From Cellulomonas_A sp047229345 (GTDB taxonomy: Bacteria > Actinomycetota > Actinomycetes > Actinomycetales > Cellulomonadaceae), in contig NZ_JBFTER010000012.1 in the NCBI RefSeq assembly GCF_047229345.1, positions 5,043-69,042 of the forward strand: 64,000 nt of DNA. The letters run 5' to 3'. Shown in pieces: positions 8,592-17,749 of this stretch (positions are counted from its first letter, which is position 1; the number at the start of each line of letters is the position of its first letter). A model generated the notes under the pieces. The model saw only the letters and a program-made list of their open reading frames with translations, did no database searches and was not told where the DNA came from. Made by a program: the position numbers and the translations under genes.

Positions 8592-11500
8592 ATGACGGGG
8601 ACGGGACGGGCCGCGCGCTATGCCGAGCTGCACGCGCACTCCGCGTTCAGCTTCCTCGACGGCGCGAGCCAGCCCGAGGAGCTCGCGTACGAGGCCGCGC
8701 GCCTCGGCCTGTCGGCGCTCGCGCTGACGGACCACGACGGGCTCTACGGCGTCGTGCGGTTCGCGCAGGCGGCCCGGCTCGTCGGGCTCCCCACGGTGTT
8801 CGGCGCCGAGCTGCACCTGCCCGTGCCCGGCGGGACCCCCGGGGCGGGACCCGGCACCACGGGGCGTCCCCGCCCCGGACCCGACGTGCTCGACCCCCCG
8901 ACCGGCGTCCCCGACCCGCGCGCGACGCACCTGCCCGTGCTCGCGCGCGGGGCCGACGGCTACCGCGCGCTGTCCCGGGCGATCGCGACCGCGCACCTCG
9001 CGACCGGGACCAAGGGCGCCGCGCACTACACGCTCGAGGGGCTCGCCGAGCAGGCCGCCGGGCAGTGGCTCGTGCTCACCGGGTGCCGCAAGGGCGCGGT
9101 GCGGCGCGCGCTGACCGGGCGCGCGGGAGCCGGGCCCGTGACGCCCGAGGGCTTCGTCGCCGCGCGCGCCGAGGTCGACCGGCTCGTCGCGCTGTTCGGC
9201 CACGACAACGTCGCGGTCGAGGTCACCGACACGGGCGACCCGTTCGACTCCGAGCTCGCGGACGCGCTCGCGGCCCTCGCCGCCGCGGGCGACCTGCCGC
9301 TCGTCGCGACCGGGAACGTGCACTACGCGACCCCGCACGACGCCGACCTGGCCGCCGCGCTCGCCGCGGTGCGCGCACGCTCGTCGATGGAGGACCTCGA
9401 CGGCTGGCTGCCGGGCGCCCCGACCGCGCACCTGCGCTCGGCGCGCGAGATGCTCATGCGCCACCGGCGCCACCCGGACGCCGTGCGCACGGCCGCGGAC
9501 CTCGGCCTCGAGTGCGCGTTCGACCTGTCGCTCGTCGCCCCGAACCTGCCGCCGTACCCGGTGCCGGCGGGGCACACCGAGGCGACGTGGCTGCGCGAGC
9601 TCGTCCGGCGCGGCGCGCGCGAGCTCTACGGGCCGCCCGAGGCCGAGACGGTGCCGGGTGCCTACGCGCAGCTCGAGCACGAGCTGCGCGTCATCGAGGA
9701 CCTCGGCTTCCCGGGCTACTTCCTCGTCGTGTACGACCTCGTCGACTTCTGCCGCCGCAACGGGATCCTCGCGCAGGGCCGCGGCTCGGCCGCGAACTCG
9801 GCGGTCTGCTACGCGCTGCGCGTCACCGCCGTCGACGCGGTCAGGCACGGGCTGCTGTTCGAGCGCTTCCTGGCCCCCGAGCGCGACGGTCCGCCCGACA
9901 TCGACGTCGACATCGAGTCGGGCCGCCGCGAGGAGGTCATCCAGTACGTCTACGCGACGCACGGGCGCACGCACGCCGCGCAGGTCGCCAACGTCATCGG
10001 CTACCGCCCGCGCTCGGCGGTGCGCGACGCCGCCCGTGCGCTCGGGTACGACGTCGGGCAGCAGGACGCGTGGAGCAAGAGCATCGAGCGGTGGGGGAGC
10101 CTGCGGGGCCCGGACCGCGGGCTCCCGTGGTGGCAGGGCGCGGCGCCGGTGGCCGCGACGCCCGACCACGGCCCGGCGGCTGCTTCCGGTCAGGTGCCCG
10201 GCCAGGTGCCCCGCCCCGTCGTCCCCGACCACCGCGTGCACGACACCGACCGCGCCGTCGGGGAGCCGACCAAGGACCGCCACGACGTCGTCCCCGCCCA
10301 CCTGCCGCCCGCCGCGAGCGACCTCGACGAGATCCCCGAGCACGTCGTCGACCTCGCGGAGCGGTTCCTGCGGCTCCCGCGCCACCTCGGCATCCACTCG
10401 GGCGGCATGGTGATGTGCGACCGGCCGGTCATCGAGGTGTGCCCCGTCGAGTGGGCGCGCATGCCCGGGCGCACGGTGCTGCAGTGGGACAAGGACGACT
10501 GCGCCGACGCCGGGCTGGTCAAGTTCGACCTGCTCGGCCTCGGGATGCTGACCGCGCTGCGCATCGGCTTCGACCAGGTGCGCGAGCACGAGGGCGTGCA
10601 GGTCGAGCTGCACGGGCTCCCGCACGAGGACCCCGCCGTCTACGACCTGCTGTGCGCCGCGGACACCGTCGGGGTGTTCCAGGTGGAGTCGCGCGCGCAG
10701 ATGGGCACCCTGCCGCGGCTCAAGCCCCGGAAGTTCTACGACATCGTCATCGAGGTCGCGCTGATCCGCCCCGGGCCCATCCAGGGCGGCTCGGTGCACC
10801 CGTACATCAACCGCTACAACGGCCGCGAGAAGGTCACGTACCTGCACCCGCTGCTCGAGAAGTCGCTGTCCAAGACCCTCGGCGTCCCGCTGTTCCAGGA
10901 GCAGCTCATGCAGATGGCGATCGACGTCGCCGACTTCACGCCCGCCGAGGCCGACCAGCTGCGCCGGGCGATGGGCTCGAAGCGGTCGATCGAGCGCATG
11001 GAGGCGATGCGGGCGCGGCTCATGGCCGGGATGGAGGCCAACGGCATCCCGCCGGGCACCCGGGAGCAGATCTACGACAAGCTCAAGGCGTTCGCCGACT
11101 TCGGCTTCCCCGAGTCGCACTCGTACTCGTTCGCGTTCCTCGTGTACGCGAGCTCGTGGCTCAAGGTGCACCACCCCGCGGCGTTCTACGCGGGGCTGCT
11201 GGCCGCGCAGCCGATGGGCTTCTACTCCCCGCAGTCGCTCGTCGCCGACGCGCGCCGGCACGGCGTGGAGGTGCTGCGGCCCGACGTGCAGCACTCGGAC
11301 GTCCAGGCGTGCGTCGAGCGCACGGCCCCGCCACCGCCGGGCGGGGAGCCGCCGCTCGTCCCGACGCCGTCGGGCACCGCCGCCCTCGGGGCGCGCACGC
11401 CGGCCGGGCGCACGCTCGTCGTGCGCATGGGGCTCGCGTCGGTGCGGGGCGTGGGGGAGGACGTCGCGGAGCGGCTCGTCGCGGAGCGGCGCGAGCACGG

Positions 11501-12116
11501 GCCGTTCGCGGACCTGCGCGACCTCGCGCGGCGCGTGCGCCTGACGACCGCACAGCTCGAGGCGCTCGCGACGGGCGGCGCGCTCGGCAGCCTCGGGGCG
11601 ACGCGGCGCGAGGCGCTGTGGGCCGCGGGTGCGCTCGCGCAGGAGAGCCCGGACACTCTGCCCGGCGTCAGCGTCGGCGTGAGCGCCCCGACGCTGCCCG
11701 GGATGAGCGACGTCGAGCTCGCCGTCGCGGACGTGTGGGCGACCGGGGTCTCGACCGACTCGTTCCCGACGCAGTTCGTGCGCGACGGGCTCGACTCCGC
11801 GGGGGTCCTGCGCGTCGAGCAGGCGTTCCGCCACGAGACCGGGCGCCGCGTCGCGGTCGCGGGCGTCATCACGCACCGCCAGCGACCCGGGACGGCCGGG
11901 GGCGTGACGTTCCTGTCGCTCGAGGACGAGACGGGGCTGCTCAACGTCATCTGCTCCGCGGGCCTCTGGCAGCGGTTCCGCAAGGTCGCGCGCACGTCAC
12001 CGGCACTCGTCGTGCGCGGCCGGCTCGAACGGGCCGACGGTGCGACGAACCTCCTCGCCGAGCACCTCGCGCCGCTGTCGCTGCGGGTGCGGTCCTCGTC
12101 GCGCGACTTCCACTGA
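8592..12116 (+). CDS. dnaE2: Error-prone DNA polymerase III alpha subunit DnaE2
   Basis: 1174 aa. Catalytic translesion polymerase of the SOS mutasome. The PHP domain starts with ELHAHSAFSFLDGAS (H14, H16) and ALTDHDGLYG. The polymerase core has QGRGSAANSAVCYAL (about 394-408), the active-site PDIDVD (about 435-440) and the third Asp in KFDLLGL (about 644). The HhH and OB-fold regions fill the C-terminus, and the protein ends without the replicative DnaE1 tail. Between KSIERWG and IPEHVVDLA (about 500-575) there is a Pro/Ala-rich stretch of roughly 70 residues that I would not expect in a compact DnaE2. The ATG follows GGGGGAG at normal spacing. Confidence 0.94.
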   Translation: MTGTGRAARYAELHAHSAFSFLDGASQPEELAYEAARLGLSALALTDHDGLYGVVRFAQAARLVGLPTVFGAELHLPVPGGTPGAGPGTTGRPRPGPDVLDPPTGVPDPRATHLPVLARGADGYRALSRAIATAHLATGTKGAAHYTLEGLAEQAAGQWLVLTGCRKGAVRRALTGRAGAGPVTPEGFVAARAEVDRLVALFGHDNVAVEVTDTGDPFDSELADALAALAAAGDLPLVATGNVHYATPHDADLAAALAAVRARSSMEDLDGWLPGAPTAHLRSAREMLMRHRRHPDAVRTAADLGLECAFDLSLVAPNLPPYPVPAGHTEATWLRELVRRGARELYGPPEAETVPGAYAQLEHELRVIEDLGFPGYFLVVYDLVDFCRRNGILAQGRGSAANSAVCYALRVTAVDAVRHGLLFERFLAPERDGPPDIDVDIESGRREEVIQYVYATHGRTHAAQVANVIGYRPRSAVRDAARALGYDVGQQDAWSKSIERWGSLRGPDRGLPWWQGAAPVAATPDHGPAAASGQVPGQVPRPVVPDHRVHDTDRAVGEPTKDRHDVVPAHLPPAASDLDEIPEHVVDLAERFLRLPRHLGIHSGGMVMCDRPVIEVCPVEWARMPGRTVLQWDKDDCADAGLVKFDLLGLGMLTALRIGFDQVREHEGVQVELHGLPHEDPAVYDLLCAADTVGVFQVESRAQMGTLPRLKPRKFYDIVIEVALIRPGPIQGGSVHPYINRYNGREKVTYLHPLLEKSLSKTLGVPLFQEQLMQMAIDVADFTPAEADQLRRAMGSKRSIERMEAMRARLMAGMEANGIPPGTREQIYDKLKAFADFGFPESHSYSFAFLVYASSWLKVHHPAAFYAGLLAAQPMGFYSPQSLVADARRHGVEVLRPDVQHSDVQACVERTAPPPPGGEPPLVPTPSGTAALGARTPAGRTLVVRMGLASVRGVGEDVAERLVAERREHGPFADLRDLARRVRLTTAQLEALATGGALGSLGATRREALWAAGALAQESPDTLPGVSVGVSAPTLPGMSDVELAVADVWATGVSTDSFPTQFVRDGLDSAGVLRVEQAFRHETGRRVAVAGVITHRQRPGTAGGVTFLSLEDETGLLNVICSAGLWQRFRKVARTSPALVVRGRLERADGATNLLAEHLAPLSLRVRSSSRDFH

Positions 12117-12209
12117 GGCCGGACCGCAGCGCCGGGAACGGAGCACCGCGCGTCGCGACCGGCTCCGGGGCCTCTCCGCCCTGAGCGAGCGGTCCGCGCC
12201 CGCCCGGGA

Positions 12210-12455
12210 TCAGGTCGCCCGGTCCGTCGCCCGGTGCGCCGTGCCGCCCGGCCCCGCAGCGCCGTCGGCATCCTCGGTGCGGGCCGCGAGCCGCCGCCCG
12301 GCGAACCAGGACCCCAGCAGGAGGACGGGCACCATCACGACGCCGCGCACGAGGCTCCTGTCGGCCTCCCAGCCCAGGCCCCAGTGCGCCACGGCGGCGA
12401 TCACCGCTCCGCCGAGGAGGGCGAGCAGCAGCAGCGGTCCGTGGCGACGAAGCAT
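12210..12455 (-). CDS. Small two-helix membrane protein
   Basis: 81 aa of unknown function. Two hydrophobic segments (residues about 7-29 and 38-52) flank a short polar loop, and the C-terminal 25 residues are charged and Ala/Gly-rich. The ATG at 12455 is favoured over one 17 codons upstream because GGAAGGA lies 8 nt before it. It is convergent with dnaE2. I do not recognise a family; small proteins of this shape are common in actinobacteria. Confidence 0.6.
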   Translation of the reverse strand: MLRRHGPLLLLALLGGAVIAAVAHWGLGWEADRSLVRGVVMVPVLLLGSWFAGRRLAARTEDADGAAGPGGTAHRATDRAT

Positions 12456-12595
12456 GCCGCCGATCCTTCCGCGTGGCGCCGGTGCCCGCTCGCCGGACGT
12501 GGCCACCCTGCCGAGCGCAGACGGGTCGGCTCACGTCTCGCCCGGGTGCGCCTGAGCGGCGTCGCTGCACGGTGCCCCCCGCTCGGGGCCGCCCG

Positions 12596-13138
12596 TCAGA
12601 TGCCGAGCAGGCCGTCGATGCTCGCGGCGTTCCGCTCCGCGCGGTACTCGTCCATCCCGTCCGGGCCCTTCTTCTCGGCGAACAGGCGCATCAGCTCGCG
12701 CTCCTCGGTCACGACCTCCATCACGGGCACACCCCACCCGCACGAGTCGCTGATGCGCTCGACGTCGACCGTGATCACCGCACGCGTGCTCGGGTGGTCC
12801 GGGTGGAGGGCCGTCACCTCGTCGAACGCCGCGGTGCCCGGCAGGTGCACCTGCCCGCGCCCGTGCAGGCGCACGATGCGGGGGCGCGCGTCGAACGCGG
12901 CGAACATCACGCAGATCCGGCCGTTCTCCCGCAGGTGCGCGATCGTCTCCACGCCGCTGCCGGTGAGGTCGACCCAGCCGACGCGGTGCGGGCCCAGCAC
13001 GGAGAACGAGTCGCTGCCCCGGGGCGAGACGTTGACGCGCCCGTCCGCGGCGAGCGGGGCGGTGGCGACGAACCACATCGGCTGCGCCTCGATCCAGCGG
13101 TGCAACGACTCGTCGATGGCGTCGAACAGCTTTCCCAT
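12596..13138 (-). CDS. Pyridoxamine 5'-phosphate oxidase-family (split-barrel flavin) protein
   Basis: 180 aa. The N-terminal half carries the split-barrel pattern MWFVATAPLAADGRVNVSPRGSDSF, then VGWVDLTGSGVETIAHLRENGRICVMF, which is typical of FMN- or F420-binding PPOX-like proteins. These are mostly oxidoreductases of unknown substrate. The start is set at 13138, where a CAGGAT hexamer ends 6 nt upstream; an in-frame GTG seven codons earlier is less likely. It is divergent from the DapA-like gene with about 100 bp between. Confidence 0.82.
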   Translation of the reverse strand: MGKLFDAIDESLHRWIEAQPMWFVATAPLAADGRVNVSPRGSDSFSVLGPHRVGWVDLTGSGVETIAHLRENGRICVMFAAFDARPRIVRLHGRGQVHLPGTAAFDEVTALHPDHPSTRAVITVDVERISDSCGWGVPVMEVVTEERELMRLFAEKKGPDGMDEYRAERNAASIDGLLGI

Positions 13139-13227
13139 GCCCGGATCCTGGCAGACCACCCGCCGCCCCGGCGCGGACGTCCGCCGGGACCGGCGTATTC
13201 AGGTCCGGTGCGGACCGACCTCGTCGC

Positions 13228-13233
13228 TACGCT
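13228..13233 (+). promoter_or_regulatory. Probable leaderless -10 element for the DapA-like gene
   Basis: TACGCT followed by 6 nt (GCCCCG) and then the ATG at 13240. No Shine-Dalgarno sequence is present. Confidence 0.5.
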
Positions 13234-13239
13234 GCCCCG

Positions 13240-14169
13240 ATGTCGCTCCTCGGCCCGCTCGTCGCCTACGTCCCCACCCCGCGCAGCGCCGACGGTGCGC
13301 TGGCCCCCGACGTCCTCGGGCAGCTCGTCGAACGCGTCGTGGCGGCCGGCGCGAGCGGGGTGTGCGTGCTCGGCAGCGTCGGCTCGTTCGCCTACCTCGA
13401 GCCCGCGACGCGACGCGCGGTCGTCGCTGCGGCGGTCGAGGCCGCCGCAGGGCGGGTGCCCGTCCTGGCCGGTGTCGGCGCCCTCGCGACGCGCGAGGTC
13501 CTGAGCCTGGCCCGCGACGCGCAGGACGCGGGGGCCGACGCGCTCCTGCTGCCGACGACCGCGTACCTGCCGCTCACCGACGACGAGGTCCTCGGCCTCG
13601 TGCGCGACGTGACCGAGACCGCCGACCGGCCGGTGTGGATCTACCACAACCCCGTCACCACGAGGTACGACTTCAGCGTCGAGGCGCTCCTGCGGGCCGC
13701 CGCGCTGCCCGGGGTGGGCGGGGTCAAGGACCGGGCGCCGGACGCCGACGCCGTGCGTACCCGGGCGGCTGCGGTCCTCGCCGGCGCCCCGGCCGGCCTC
13801 GAGGTCGGTTACAGCGGGGACCTGCTCGGCGTGCACGGGCTGCTCGCGGGCGCCCGCAGCTGGCACTCGGCGCTCGCGGGCGTCCTGCCCGGCCCGTACG
13901 CCGCCGTCGCGCGGCTCGCGGCGCAGCGGGACGAGGCGGGGACGCTCGCGCTCCTCGCCCACCTGGCGCCGCTCGTCGAGCTCGTCATGCGGTCCGGCGG
14001 GCCGCGCGCGGTGCACGCCGTGGGTCAGCTGCTGGGCCTCCCGGTCGGCGACGTCCCGGCGCCGCTGCGGATGCCCGCGCCGGAGGTGCGCGCGGAGCTC
14101 GAGGGTGCGCTGGCGCTCGTGCTCGACCGCTTCGCTGCCATGGACGCGGACGCCGCGTCGTCCCGCTGA
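13240..14169 (+). CDS. DapA/N-acetylneuraminate lyase-family aldolase
   Basis: 309 aa, full length for the class I aldolase TIM-barrel family that includes dihydrodipicolinate synthase, KDG aldolase and sialic acid lyase. Key features are GSVGSFAYL (45-53) in place of the usual G-T-T-G-E motif, Y135-HNP in WIYHNPVT, and the Schiff-base Lys K163 in GGVKDRAPD. The altered first motif (Ser-Phe instead of Gly-Glu) argues against a true lysine-pathway DapA, so the substrate is open. It is monocistronic with a convergent small gene 6 bp downstream. Confidence 0.88.
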   Translation: MSLLGPLVAYVPTPRSADGALAPDVLGQLVERVVAAGASGVCVLGSVGSFAYLEPATRRAVVAAAVEAAAGRVPVLAGVGALATREVLSLARDAQDAGADALLLPTTAYLPLTDDEVLGLVRDVTETADRPVWIYHNPVTTRYDFSVEALLRAAALPGVGGVKDRAPDADAVRTRAAAVLAGAPAGLEVGYSGDLLGVHGLLAGARSWHSALAGVLPGPYAAVARLAAQRDEAGTLALLAHLAPLVELVMRSGGPRAVHAVGQLLGLPVGDVPAPLRMPAPEVRAELEGALALVLDRFAAMDADAASSR

Positions 14170-14175
14170 GCCGGC

Positions 14176-14337
14176 TCAGTCGAAGAAGCTGAACGCCCGC
14201 GCCAGGAGGCGGAACGGGAAGGTCAGGAGCCGCACCACGAGCCCGACGACCTCGACCGCCTCGACGGCGTCCGCGACACCCTCGACACCCTTCTTCACGA
14301 CGTCGCGGGCACGACGTCGACCACGCGTGCGACGCAC
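14176..14337 (-). CDS. 53-aa basic/amphipathic small protein
   Basis: Short gene starting at GTG 14337, with GGAGG six bases upstream. The translation starts with an Arg-rich segment (RRTRGRRRAR), followed by an acidic helix and a hydrophobic amphipathic end (VVRLLTFPFRLLARAFSFFD). The Phe/Leu-rich C-terminus could bind the membrane surface. Similar short ORFs ending in an F-R-L-L-A-R type helix occur in other actinobacteria from memory, but I know no function. The good ribosome binding site and exact fit between the flanking genes support that it is real. Confidence 0.55.
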   Translation of the reverse strand: MRRTRGRRRARDVVKKGVEGVADAVEAVEVVGLVVRLLTFPFRLLARAFSFFD

Positions 14338-14541
14338 GGCTCACCTCCGGGGACGACGCCGGACACCGTAGCGGCACGCGTGCGGTCGGGAGGCGCAGCG
14401 TGACCGGGACCATCCACTCGGCCGAACGCCGAACGGCCGGACGTGGCTCGAGGGCTGCGGTTGCGGCTGCGGCCGACGGCGCGGCTGCGCTGCGGAGACG
14501 CGACGCCGAGCGAGCCATGTCGATAACGGAAGCACGCGCGG

Positions 14542-17469
14542 TCAGGGCGAGATGGCCGGGGGAGCAAGGGGCCCGGTTCCGCCGGCGCCCGCCGGGGCGA
14601 CGGACGAGGCGCGGTCCGGCAGCCGGTCGAGCGCGCGTCCGACCGCCTCCCGTGCCACCGTCAGGACGGCGGCACGGTCCCTCGGTCCGGCCGCGACGAC
14701 GGGTCCTCGCGGTCGCCGCTCGTCCGCGGGCGCGTCGGGGGCGGCGTCGGCCGCAGCGTGCAGCAACCGGGCCGCCGTGGGGTCGCCGAGCCGCTCGAGG
14801 ACGTCCGCGAGGTCCCGCAGTGCGGGCCACAGGTGCGTCCAGTTGCCCGTGGCCGCGAAGTGGTCGACCACCTCCAGGTACCCGGTGAGCGCCTCGCGCA
14901 CCCGCCCGCGGGCCGACTGCACCGAGAGCAGGCCGACGCGGGCGACGCCGAGCAGGAAGCCGGCGCCGGACGCGCGGGCGGCCTCGACCGCGTCGTCGTA
15001 GTGGCCCTCGGCGGAGTCGAGCTCGCCCTCGAGCTGCGCGATCTCACCGTCCACGTAGGCGGCCCAGGCCCGCAGCGTCGGCGACGTGGCGGCGGGGCGC
15101 CCACGGTCGGCGAGCGAGCGGGCCGTCGCGAGCTCACCCGCGTAGGCGCTCGCGAGCGCGGCGATGCCGTAGGTCTCGCGCGGAGAGGGGCGCAGGGGCG
15201 CGGCGGCGAGCGCGTGCTCCACGGCCTGCGCGTGCGCACCGCGCGCGAGCGCGACGACCGCGAGCGGCACGAGGCAGAACCACCGGTCCTCGTCGTCCCG
15301 GGCGCGGGCGAGCCCGGCGCGGGCGAGCGCGTCCGCCCGTGCCGGGTCGCCGCCCTGGTACGCCGCCTCCGCCGCCACACCCAGGACCGCGGCCTCGTGC
15401 GCGTGCCCGACGAGCGACGGGTCCTGTGCGAGGTCGAGCGCCCACGCCCGGATCTCGAGCAGGTCCCGGTAGCCGACGGCCGCGAACAGCCCGATGACGA
15501 GCTCCGCCGCGTCGTCGACGGACCCGCGCGTGCGAGCAACGTGCCAGGCTGCGCGGAGGTTGGCGAGCTCACGACGCAGCGTCGCGTCGGCCTCCGGCTC
15601 GCGCTCGGTCTCCATCCCCGCCGCGACGTCCGCCACGAGCTCCCGGGCCCACCGCAGGAGGTGCTCCGGCCCGGCGTGACCGTCCGCGGTGCCTCCCGTG
15701 CCTGCCGTCCCTGCCGCGTATGCCCGGACCGTCTCGAGCAGCCGGTACCGGGTCGTGCCGTCGAAGTCGACGTGCAGCACCGACGCGTCGACGAGCCGCG
15801 CGAGCAGCGTCGCCGGGTCCCCGTGCGCGCCGACCGCCCCCGCCAGGCGCTCCGCGGCCGCGAGGTCGAGCCCGTCGGGGAACGCCGCGAGGTGCTGGAG
15901 CAGCAGGCGCTCGTCGGGCGACAACAGGGCGTCGGACCACGCGATCGTCGCGCGCAGCGTGCGGTGCCGGGCGTCGGCGGTGGGGCGCCCGTCGCCGAGC
16001 AGCTCCAGCGCGCGGTCGAGCCGGTCGCGCAGGTCCCGCAGCCCGAGCGTCGACAGCCGCCCCGCGGCGAGCTCGAGGGCCAGCGGGATGCCGTCGAGCC
16101 GCCGCACGACCTCGGCGACCACCACGAGGTCCTGCGGCGTCCTCACCACGCCGGGGCGGACCCGGTCCGCGCGCGCGAGGAACAGCGTCACGGCGGGGGA
16201 GTCGCGCACGCGCCCGGGGTCGGTCCCCGCCTCGGGCACGTCGAGCGGCGCGAGACGCACCGTGCGCTCCGCGGCCAGGCCGAGCGGCTCACGGCTCGTG
16301 ACGAGCACGCGCAGCCGCGGGCACGAGCCCAGGAGCGTCGCCACGGCGTCGCGCACGGCTGCGAGCAGGTGCTCGGCGTTGTCCACGAGCAGCAGCGCGG
16401 GCCGGTCGCCCAGGAGCGCGGCGCAGGCCGTGAGCACGTCTCCCCGCACCGCGGCCAGGCCGAGCACCGAGGCGAGCGCGTGCGGGACGGCGCCGGGGTC
16501 GTCCACGGGCGCGAGCGCGAGCACCACCGCGTCGTCCGCGCTCCGGACGACCTCGAGGGCGACGCTCGTCTTCCCGACCCCGCCGGGTCCCGCGACCGTC
16601 ACGAGCCGCTCACGCCCGAGGAGACCCCGCAGCAGCGTCACCTGCTCGGTCCTGCCCACCAGCGGATCCGCCCGGTGCGGGACGCCCGGCCGCGCGGCGG
16701 TGGTGGTCCCGGCACCGGCACCGCCGCTCGCGACCTCGCGCTCGACCGCGGCGAGCGCAGGGGTCGGGTCGAGCCCGGTGCGCTCGGTGAGCCTGCGCCG
16801 GAAGGCCCGCCCGACGCGCAGGGCGTCAGGGGCGCGTCCCGTCGCCGCGAGCACGCGCATGTGCAGCACCGTCGAGGGTTCCGCGAGCGGGTCCTGCGCC
16901 GCCACCGCGGCGGCGAGCTCGAGCACCTCGCCCGGGCGCCCGGCGGCGAGCGCCGCAGCGACGACGGCTTCCGTGGTCTCCCGGCGGAGCCGCTCGCACG
17001 CGACGACCGCGTCGCGCACGGGCGCCACGTCCGTCAGGTCCGCCAGCACGGGCCCGCGCCACAGCGAGGAGGCCTCACGCAGGAGCGCCAGGGCCTGCTC
17101 CGGGTCCGCCGTCGTCCGGGCGTCGCGCAGGAGCGCCCGGACGCGCGCCAGGTCGACGGCGTCGGGCGGGACGTCGAGCCGGTACCCGTCGGGCGCCGTC
17201 GCGAGCCGCGCCGCGCCCGGACCGAGGTGGGCGCGCAGCCGCGACACGTGCGACTGGAGGGCCTGGCGACCGGAGGCGGGGGCGCTGTCGGGCCACAGCG
17301 CGTCGACCAGCGTCGCGACGGTGGCCGTGCGTCCCCCCGCGAGCGCGAGCAGCGCCAGGACCGCGCGCCGCCGCATCCCGACGACGGCGACCTCGGTGCC
17401 GCCGACGGTGAGCCGCAGCGGTCCCAGCACGTCGACCCGCACCTCGGGCACCGCGTCGACCGCGTGCAT
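14542..17469 (-). CDS. SARP-type regulator with NB-ARC and TPR-like domains (AfsR/RedD family)
   Basis: 975 aa. Domain order: OmpR-like winged helix (about 8-100), bacterial transcriptional activation domain (about 105-245), NB-ARC ATPase (about 265-530) with P-loop GPGGVGKT at 294-301 and Walker B LLLVDNAEHL, then helical repeats to the end. This is the large-SARP layout of AfsR, a pathway-level transcription activator whose ATPase switches activity. The start at 17469 is chosen because GGGAGG precedes it closely and the protein then begins at the DNA-binding domain; longer frames upstream are Arg-rich and unlikely. It is divergent from the methyltransferase gene, the most likely target. Confidence 0.9.
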   Translation of the reverse strand: MHAVDAVPEVRVDVLGPLRLTVGGTEVAVVGMRRRAVLALLALAGGRTATVATLVDALWPDSAPASGRQALQSHVSRLRAHLGPGAARLATAPDGYRLDVPPDAVDLARVRALLRDARTTADPEQALALLREASSLWRGPVLADLTDVAPVRDAVVACERLRRETTEAVVAAALAAGRPGEVLELAAAVAAQDPLAEPSTVLHMRVLAATGRAPDALRVGRAFRRRLTERTGLDPTPALAAVEREVASGGAGAGTTTAARPGVPHRADPLVGRTEQVTLLRGLLGRERLVTVAGPGGVGKTSVALEVVRSADDAVVLALAPVDDPGAVPHALASVLGLAAVRGDVLTACAALLGDRPALLLVDNAEHLLAAVRDAVATLLGSCPRLRVLVTSREPLGLAAERTVRLAPLDVPEAGTDPGRVRDSPAVTLFLARADRVRPGVVRTPQDLVVVAEVVRRLDGIPLALELAAGRLSTLGLRDLRDRLDRALELLGDGRPTADARHRTLRATIAWSDALLSPDERLLLQHLAAFPDGLDLAAAERLAGAVGAHGDPATLLARLVDASVLHVDFDGTTRYRLLETVRAYAAGTAGTGGTADGHAGPEHLLRWARELVADVAAGMETEREPEADATLRRELANLRAAWHVARTRGSVDDAAELVIGLFAAVGYRDLLEIRAWALDLAQDPSLVGHAHEAAVLGVAAEAAYQGGDPARADALARAGLARARDDEDRWFCLVPLAVVALARGAHAQAVEHALAAAPLRPSPRETYGIAALASAYAGELATARSLADRGRPAATSPTLRAWAAYVDGEIAQLEGELDSAEGHYDDAVEAARASGAGFLLGVARVGLLSVQSARGRVREALTGYLEVVDHFAATGNWTHLWPALRDLADVLERLGDPTAARLLHAAADAAPDAPADERRPRGPVVAAGPRDRAAVLTVAREAVGRALDRLPDRASSVAPAGAGGTGPLAPPAISP

Positions 17470-17572
17470 GCCGCACCTCCCGTGCCCAGCATGCCGTCGT
17501 GCGGGCTGCCGGGGAACGGCTCGCCGCGCCGAGGGTCGACCGGCCCCCGGGGCGGCGCGCGTGGGACCTGCG

Positions 17573-17657
17573 GTGACGCCGCGCCCCGTGCCCGGTGCGG
17601 AGCGGGCGCGGGGGTCGTGACAGCGGCGTGCGCGCGCGTGCGAGGCCCGTGACAGCG
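17573..17657. promoter_or_regulatory. Direct repeats in the SARP/methyltransferase intergenic region
   Basis: CGTGACAGCG occurs at 17616-17625 and again at 17648-17657, 32 bp apart (about three helical turns). A weaker copy, GTGACGCCG, starts at 17573, 44 bp before the first. SARP proteins bind direct repeats near promoters, so these are candidate binding sites, but no experimental consensus for this protein is known. Confidence 0.3.
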
Positions 17658-17749
17658 CACCCCGCGACGGTGGGACCACGCCGGCGACCACGCCGACGAC
17701 GGCCCGGTGGCCGGACCACCGCAGCACGACCACAGCAAGGAGACACCTC

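Noticed and set aside
5679..11876. A continuous open frame of over 2000 codons on the minus strand, antisense to imuA, imuB and dnaE2.
   Set aside because: It is extremely Arg/Glu/Val-rich without any domain, as expected for the mirror frame of GC-rich coding DNA. The plus-strand genes have full motif sets.
7661..12184. A 1500-codon Arg-rich open frame on the plus strand across imuB and dnaE2.
   Set aside because: Frame-shifted shadow of the two real genes; no recognisable motif and no start signal.
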